DNA of 64,000 bases, taken from assembly GCA_947683425.1 (NCBI GenBank), contig CANTUQ010000159.1, positions 4,664,001 to 4,728,000 of the forward strand, written 5' to 3'. The translations under genes were made by a program, and so were the position numbers. The notes under the pieces were generated by a model. The model was not told where the DNA came from, made no database searches, and was given only the letters and a program-made list of their open reading frames with translations. This document shows, one piece after another, positions 57,428 through 64,000 of this stretch. How positions within the stretch are numbered: position 1 is the first letter of the stretch; each line of letters begins with the position of its first letter. This stretch comes from Excoecaria cochinchinensis (Eukaryota; Streptophyta; Magnoliopsida; Malpighiales; Euphorbiaceae).

Positions 57428-57938
57428 TGTTGAAAAGTGTGGCTCACCATTGTTGACTTTTGTTAACAATGGGATTGTTAACAATCCCACATCGGGCTTT
57501 CAAAGAAAAATAGGAGTGTTAATCTCCTATATAAACAACCCACCTTATTTAGTTTTTTCCATCCCAAAAATTGCCATCTTTCCTAAGTCAAAAATTCTTT
57601 CTCTCTTTTGTAAATATTTCACTTGTATTATTTCTTTGAAATAGTGATATATAATTTGGTAGTGTCCGAGGACGTAGGCATAAGTAGCCGAATCTCGTTA
57701 AATTCTAGTGTTCTTTATTTGTCTATTTGATAGCTATTGTCGGGTATATTGCTAGTAAATTATTGTGTTATTAAATTACTTAGGAAAATTCTGTTTAAGT
57801 GGGACCATTTGTGACCCCTCCAGTCTTTCCTGTGAATTTTACCTGTGTAATTTTTTAGTACAATCGTTTATGCTTTTTTCTCCTTCTCAATAGAGTTCGA
57901 GGTGAATTTGGTGGAAATTAACCTGAGTTTCCACAACA
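57428..57938 (+). repeat. copia 3' LTR (511 bp)
   Basis: Preceded by the polypurine tract AAGGTGGAGATT. A USE-like ATCCCACATCG (57484-57494) and TATATAA at 57528 are 33 bp apart. Ends in ACAACA. Confidence 0.94.
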
Positions 57939-58140
57939 ATACTAGCACTGGAACTCAAGATGTTATCGCGGTAGTCTATACCTATCTCAACAGCCCGATT
58001 GTAGCACTTCTAGAGAATCCAAAGCACAGGAGTCCCTTATCTCTTTATGTAATCTTTCAGGATCTAGTGTACATTGGGCCAATAAAAAATGTGTAGATAC
58101 TCTAAGTCGAGTTACCAATGTTAGTAATTGTTTAACGATG
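57939..58140 (+). pseudogene. possible LINE RNase H scrap
   Basis: Two short frames, offset by a frameshift, encode LNSPIVALLENP and then ANKKCVDTLSRV. These resemble the last part of the RNase H domain of plant LINEs (usual form ANKCADTLAR). The copia element would have inserted within this remnant. The match is short. Confidence 0.4.
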
Positions 58141-59645
58141 AAAAAAATATTTATGGAAAAAAAAAAGAAAATGAGCTTTGTTCAGTTCAAGAAGATTTTT
58201 TTGAAAATAATAATAATAAAAGTAAACAATAAAAAGAAATAATAAAAATAATAAAATAAATTTTAGCGCTTTTGCTCGAATCCAAGAAAAGATTAGGTCT
58301 TAATTGAAGTCTTGAAAAATATTTGAAGATCAAAATAAAGTTTGAAGGGTCAAAATGAAGTTTGAAGAATCAAATGTAATCTCATATATAAAATAACTTT
58401 TTTTTTCCTTTGATTTCACACTTGCTAGTAGGGGTGAGCATGGATTAGAGCCAAAAAAAAAAATCAGTCCATTAATATGGATTTTTTAAAAATACTAACC
58501 ATTAACGAATCCGTTATAATCGGTTTCGATTTTTCGGACCGGTTAACTAATATCTTTTCGGTTAACCACTACAATTATAAGTTGTATTGATAAAAAAAAA
58601 ATATTCAAGGTACTTAAAAAAATTAAAAACCAAACATAATTTAATATAATATTTAAACTACAAATATAAAGTAAAAATGTTAAACTTTTTTTTAAAAAAA
58701 AAATAGTTTTTTCCTTTTTTATGAGTTATTAATTTTAATTTGGTTTTTTTGATTTTGAGTTTTGATTTAGTTATTTTTGTGGGAAAATTGGGTTAAAAGT
58801 TTGGTTTGATTTTTGTTAGGACTTTTTACATATTTATACACAAAAAAATAAAAATAACAAAAAAAATAAACCTTCTCCTCATTCTTTCAAAAATACAACA
58901 TTTTAAACTTCTATATACAAATATACCGTTTTTGTATATTATCAAACAAAAAAAATCATTTTAACTTTCTTAGCTTTTTCACTTTTCTTATTTCACTTTT
59001 CATTTGTTCTTTTCTTTCCTTCACCTATTTTCTTTCCTTCACATGTTTTTGGGGAAAAACCATGGCAAGGATGAAGCTATTCGAAAAGTGAGCATAATCC
59101 AAACTGTTTAATCGTGTACATATTTCCAATGAGAAGTTCTCGTCTTCATTCTTATGCATAATGACACCCATTGAAGTGCTTTACCTTTTTGAAAGCATTG
59201 TAAAATAGGGCATACTTCATTCCCGTGGTGAACTACTTTTAATCTTGGATGCATATGGAGCAACTAAGGTTAATGACCTTGAGAAACTTGAAAATCAGGT
59301 TTGGCAATGCAGAGTTTAAATACAATGTTGCATTCTTTGATAAATTCTATTTTCAGTGAATATTTCATGTCAAAGTAAATAAAGATGTTAACACTGTTAT
59401 TTTAGGCATCATATACACGCAGTTGCCATAGAGGAGCTTAAAAGAGATTCATCAGCAACTGGTTCAAATTTTAGAATATCTAATGTCTCAAATTCATTTT
59501 CAGTATTTGATTCTTGACTGCCTCACTATCAATTATTGTGAAACCACCATAAGAATAGAAGTTAGTCTATTCTTATTTTCTCTCTAATAGTTATAAATTA
59601 TAATGAAGGTAGTTTTAGGTAATAATATATTCTTGTTTGTTGCAG
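58141..59645. other. AT-rich intergenic stretch
   Basis: Poly-A and AAT-rich tracts at 58141-58260. TAGGGGTGAGCATGG at about 58431 looks like one hAT-type end, but no partner end was found. Nothing coding is recognised between 58600 and 59640. Confidence 0.4.
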
Positions 59646-60523
59646 TGATCTGTCAAATAACAGATTTATACCAGAAAGCTTCTCAAATCTTCTATTTCTT
59701 CAGAGACTGTGAGACTCTATTTGCTTCATATAATTTTCTTTTTTTAATTTTCGTTATGGAAACTAGTTCATATTTTACATGACTTTTATTATAGGTCACT
59801 TGAAAATAATCTGTTTACTGGCCCAGTCTCGGCTAACATCTGGCAGAATATGCCCTTTGGCACCCGTGCTAAACTTATTCTGTAAGAACTGAGAAAAAAA
59901 TGCAATGAAATTGAGTATTGTAAATTTCCTCTATGAGATTCATTTTTATGCCAAAACCTAGTATCAGAAAATGGCTAATTTCTGTGTTCTCTGTAAACAA
60001 AAATACAGTGATCTCATGAACAATAGACTCTCCAACATTATAGGGGAGCTAAGTCCACAATATAATGTTACCCTAAGGTAATACTTTCTGCAGCCGATTG
60101 ATAACTACACTTTTCCAATATTGATACTATTAACATGAGTATCATCGACATGAATATTTGCTTCAATTGATTTACAGTCAGAGTTGCATATGTGCGGTTA
60201 GAATCAGAGTCTGCTATTATGTGGTTTTGGTCTTTGTATTCACATTTACTAACAAGTTTGCCATGCAATTTTTGCTTATTTGTATCAATAAAATTCTAAT
60301 TACATCAGCAGGTTTCTTTTAGGCTAGGTGGCAATCCTATATGCAATAGTGCCAATTTTCTAAACATCGGCCAGTTCTGTGAATCTGGAGCTGAAGGAGA
60401 TGAAACTAATGAATATTTTACAAACTCTACACAAGGATGTCTAATAACTGACTTCTATGAATATGTCCCAGAGTCTCCTGTTCGATGCTATTGTGCTTCC
60501 CCTCTCAAAATTGGATACATCTA
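59646..60523 (+). pseudogene. fragment of an LRR receptor-like kinase (LRR-VIII type)
   Basis: Four exon-like blocks with GT-AG borders: 59646-59708 (LSNNRFIPESFSNLLFLQRL), 59795-59881 (LENNLFTGPVSANIWQN), 60009-60077 (LMNNRLSNIIGELSPQYNVT) and 60323-60523 (LGGNPICNSAN through SPVRCYCASPLKIGY). The order of LRRs, an NVTLRLGGNP-like junction and a Cys-rich SPxRCxCAxPL segment matches the ectodomain end of plant LRR subfamily VIII receptor kinases (At1g06840/At5g01950 group). The frame is open across these exons. A stop follows KIGYI immediately, where a tandem repeat starts. The membrane and kinase parts are absent, as are upstream exons within the window. This is the only host-gene sequence recognised. 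Confidence 0.8.
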
Positions 60524-61165
60524 GTTTACTAACAGTATACATTAAGTACACATCTAGTATACGCACAAATATACATCTAGTTTATAAACAATATATATCA
60601 AGTACACATCTAGTATGCGCATAATATATATCTAGTTTACAAACAGTATACATGAAGTACACATCTAATATACGCACAATATACATGCAGTTTATAAACA
60701 ATATACATCAAGTACACATCTAATATACGCATAATATATTTCTAGTTTACTCATAGTATACATCAAGTGCACATCTAGAATACGAATAATATACATCTAG
60801 TATACGCACTATATACATCTAGTAGTATACGCACTATATACATCTAATATACCAACAATATATATCTAGTACACATCTAGTATACGCATAGTATACATCT
60901 AGTACACGCACTGTATACATCTAGTATACGAACAATATACATCTAGTACACATTTAGTATATGCACTATATACATTTAGTATACCAATGATATAAATCTA
61001 GTATACGCATAATATACATCTAGTACACGTACAATATACATCTAGTATACGCACAATATACATCTAGTATACGTACAATATACATCTAGTACACATCTAC
61101 TATAAGCACAATATACATCAAGTACACATCTAGTGTATACACTATACATCTAGTTTACTCATAGT
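60515..61165. repeat. minisatellite, about 22-bp unit
   Basis: About 30 imperfect copies of a unit like ATACATCTAGTATACGCACA, with TACACATCTAGT variants forming a loose higher-order pattern. It begins exactly at the end of the receptor-kinase exon. Confidence 0.92.
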
Positions 61166-61605
61166 ATACTATATATTCACATCCATAAGTGTTTCAGTAG
61201 GTAGAAGACTAGTTAGAGTACAAAAATGTTTCAGTAGGTAGAAGACTAGTTAGAGGATTCTCAATAAGTTTCTTAGTAGCAGTGAATTTTGATCAATGAT
61301 GAATAGGGTTCTTTTTATGTAGCTTAAAAGGATTAATATAAACTACGAAAGATCAGTTTATTATATATTTTAATTTGAGCTAGATATTTGGAATTGGAAT
61401 TCTTAATTTGATTTTAGCATTTGTGATTTTGCGAGGAGGAGATGACAATGTGCGATGGGAGTGATTGGTATTGGTGTGAAAATTGATGGAAATGTGAGGA
61501 GATAATGCAGGGAGAGAAATATAGGTGCAAATGCGAAGGTGGATTTGAAGAACGTTGTGATAATAGATGAAAGGAATGTGGTGAAATTTATTACTTTAAT
61601 GGAGG
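61166..61605. other. unassigned stretch with a 28-bp duplication
   Basis: The same 28 bp, beginning GTTTCAGTAGG, occurs at 61191-61218 and 61228-61255. No coding sequence is recognised. Confidence 0.5.
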
Positions 61606-64000
61606 TGTAGACACCAGGTCCTAAGACAGCCCAGATCAGAGTTACCCAATGATGATAAAATGCCTTGTCACAAGCAAAAAGGTTGAAAGTGGTGATTTCC
61701 TTATTAAACTTGCATTTTAGAGTGAAAAAATAAAAAATAATAAAAAATATTTTGAAAATTATATTTGAAAAATGGGGTTTAGAAATTATAGTTTTTTTAG
61801 TTATATTTAAAAATAAAAAAAAATTCCGCAGGTGTCGACGCACAGCGCCCTAGCGCGCGAGCGACGCGCAGGGCGTCGCCCACACGGAACGACGTGCAAC
61901 GTGCATCCGTGCGCTGCTCCACGCCGAAGCCCGTCGCGCACTGGGCGAGCCCCGACGGGCGTCGGTCGCCCTTGTTCCGCCGCAACTGGCCCAATTCCGC
62001 CCCAAAATCAGTTTTTTTCCGATTTTCACCTAAAAATCCTTTTTTTATCCATTTTTTTGGATTTTTAAAGGTTTTTTTCAATCTTTAAAATTCAAAATAA
62101 TTAATATCTGAATTAATTAGTTTTTTTCCTTAATTAATTTTATTTTCTATTTTTTTCATATAAAAAGAAAATGATAAAAAGAGAAAGGGGGGAATTTCTT
62201 TTAGGGTTTTTTTTAGGTTTTCTCTTCTCCTTCCTCTAAAATTCTCTCTACGTTTTTTTTTTTCAGATTTTCCACAAAAAACGAAGAGAAAATAGTTTAA
62301 CTATTCATCTTTTTCCAATAGAATTTCTTCTAAATATATTTTAGACGGAATTTTGTTGATGGAAAATTGATTTTTGAGACAAATAAAGTGATTATTTGTT
62401 CTTAAAAATTCAATTTTCATTCTTTTGTCTTTCAGTAATTTTATTTTTCTACTTGAGTTTTTTTTAATGATTTTTATTTGAATCTATTTTTGATGAAAAA
62501 ATAATTTTGAGACAAACAAAACAATTGTTTGTTATCAAAATCTAATTTTTTCATTTGATTTTCTAAAAATATGATTTTTTTTTCTTAAGACAAACAAAAT
62601 AATTGTTTGTTCTTGGGATCATTTTTATTTTTTAATCAATAAAAATCATTCTTTAGGCAAAGAAATTAATTCTTTATTCTTAAAGAATTTTTTATCATAT
62701 TTTTTAATCTTTTTTCTTGGAATAAAATTCCAACATTTTCGTCATATTTCACTCTAATCTTGCACATTACAAACAAGAAAAATCAATCATCATTTTTACC
62801 TTCATCAAATCAGAAACTCTAAGGGTAAACATTCTGGGTTTGACACTTTTATTTTATTTTATTTATTTTGTCCTTATTTAATTGATTAACATGTATATTT
62901 TTTTTTATTTATTTATTCTATTGTTTGTATATTTGTCATATTTAATATGTTTTTATATTATTTTTGTTCATGTAATTAATTTATTTTTGTTTTGATTTCT
63001 TATTATTTCTAACATATAATTAATTTATTTTACTTTGATTTCTCATTATTTTTGATATGTAATTAATTTATTTTGCTTTAATTTCTCATTATTCTTAACA
63101 TGTAATTAATTTATTTTGCTTTTATTTCTCATTATTTTTAACATATGATTAATGAATTCATTTTGACTGATCTTTTTGCCATGTAAATATTTTATGTTAA
63201 TTATGATAACATGTAAATAGCTAATTTAATCAAATCAATTTTGTATCTTTAGTTCTATCACGCTATGTTGCTAATTTAATTAATTTATTTTGTTCATGCA
63301 CACACATTATTCCATTCATTCTCACACTCGTACATTTTTATTCTTTTTATTTACTTGATTTATTTTCTTGATTGGCTTAATTAATATATTTGTTAGTTTT
63401 ATTTATTTAATTTGATTTGATTGATCAATTTTATTGTATTGTATTTTGTTCGATTTGACTTAATTACTAACCTTGATCTTTCTTTTTCTTTTTGGCTATA
63501 ACACTTGTCTTTTTTTATTTGAGCATTATCCATGGACGAAGATGCGAGATCGAGGGATTAGGAATCTCACTTGGGTTTGCATATTTAAATTCCGCATTTT
63601 CATTCATCTCGATTTATTTGTCGTATTTGTGTATTTTATGTAAAAATTATTTATTTTTATGCACGTTTAAAAAGAAAATCACTAAAAATATTTTTATTAA
63701 TTAACTTGAAATCTTTCCTAATAAAAATGGGACCAATGTCCCGATTTTCTTCATCCAAAATAAAATTGTCACATCAAAATTGTTTTATAATAAATATGCA
63801 TGCGAGGACCAATGTCCTCATCTTTAACAAATAGCCCATTTTATGTATGATTTGTATTTTTATTTACAATGGAGGTTGTATTCCGCCCCTAGTTTTATTG
63901 TAATTTATTTTCATGCACTTTACTTTAATTATGCTTTATTTATTTATTGCTTTCCTTGAATGAATAGCTTGCGCTTTAATTAAACCGCACCGAATTGAAT
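61606..64000 (+). mobile_element. Tat-like LTR, running off the window
   Basis: Starts TGTAGACACC, the typical opening of plant Tat-type Ty3/gypsy LTRs. A GC-rich block at 61828-61990 is followed by a TATA-like CATATAAAAAG near 62157, a pyrimidine-rich leader (62200-62260), and long AT-rich sequence. The right end and internal region are outside the window. The short open frames crossing the GC block have no domain. Confidence 0.55.
62969..63165. repeat. 43-44-bp tandem repeat
   Basis: About 4.5 units starting at 62969, 63013, 63056, 63099 and 63142, each with ATTAATTTATTTT followed by TTTCTCATTATT. Confidence 0.88.

Larger units (their letters stand above)
40410..57938 (+). mobile_element. 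Ty1/copia retrotransposon (Tork/Tnt1-like), interrupted twice
   Basis: LTRs at 40410-40937 and 57428-57938, perfect 5-bp duplication ATACT (40405-40409 and 57939-57943), Met-tRNA primer site after the 5' LTR and polypurine tract (AAGGTGGAGATT) before the 3' LTR. The polyprotein order is gag, protease, integrase, RT, RNase H, which defines copia. It is interrupted in gag by a Tekay element and near the end of pol by a solo LTR. The uninterrupted length would be about 5.2 kb, normal for the family. Many in-frame stops make it inactive. Confidence 0.95.

Noticed and set aside
8778..57943. LARD-like and copia elements share the same target duplication ATACT
   Set aside because: A match of one 5-bp string between two unrelated insertions is within chance, and the surrounding sequences differ.
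58431..58445. Second hAT element beginning TAGGGGTGAGCATGG
   Set aside because: No matching inverted end or 8-bp duplication was found downstream, so only a single-ended motif can be reported.

Overview
This is repeat-rich nuclear DNA from a plant, probably a dicot. I cannot name the species. Almost every base I can assign belongs to nested transposable elements. The only host-gene sequence I recognise is a broken piece of a leucine-rich-repeat receptor kinase near 60 kb. There is no bacterial-style gene organisation and I found no rRNA or tRNA genes. Nearly all reading frames are fragments of degenerate retrotransposon polyproteins, or open by chance in repeats. Layout, left to right: 1-231 may be a Tat-like leader remnant. 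232-3050 is a truncated minus-strand LTR. 3051-3553, 23794-24073 and 28019-28985 are pieces of an older, plus-oriented LTR-like sequence. A minus-strand Athila-type Ty3/gypsy element (3554-23793; tRNA-Asp primer site; LTRs of 1279 and 1301 bp; near-match target duplication ATGGC/ATAGC) sits in it. That Athila is split inside its integrase by an unusual minus-strand non-autonomous element (8783-18163; target duplication ATACT) made of two 4.3-kb LTRs around only 742 bp. A related solo LTR lies at 24074-28018 (duplication TATTA). At 28986-30056 two miniature LTR elements (TRIM-like) form a nearly perfect inverted dimer. Another related solo LTR is at 30282-32698 (duplication CTAAA). An Athila-like LTR remnant (from 33011, resuming at 39549) is split by a CACTA-like DNA transposon (33282-39548), which holds a hAT element (33850-36063; 8-bp duplication ATATCTTA). 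A Ty1/copia element (40410-57938; duplication ATACT) contains a complete but inactivated Tekay-type chromovirus (41709-51488; duplication CTAGT) and a solo LTR (54777-57286; near-match duplication). The right end holds a possible LINE RNase H scrap, the receptor-kinase fragment, a 22-bp minisatellite, and the start of a Tat-like LTR running off the window. How the parts relate: eight LTRs (232-3050, 8783, 13852, 24074, 30282, 41709, 48937, 54777) belong to one superfamily, with the Tekay element as its only coding member here. They differ greatly in length (2.4-4.3 kb) and sequence, yet share three things. First, a splice-donor-like site sits just downstream of the presumed start of transcription. 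Second, short hairpins occur in a fixed order, and several keep pairing through compensatory base changes. Third, a GC-rich palindrome cluster sits at one fixed place. The cluster has two unrelated sequences: TGTCGCG-type in six LTRs, ACACGGCGGTA-type in two. The TGTCGCG type also occurs in the unrelated Athila element. I consider this structured, probably intronic LTR cassette the most novel feature of the window. All of this was read by eye. No alignment, folding program or database search was run.
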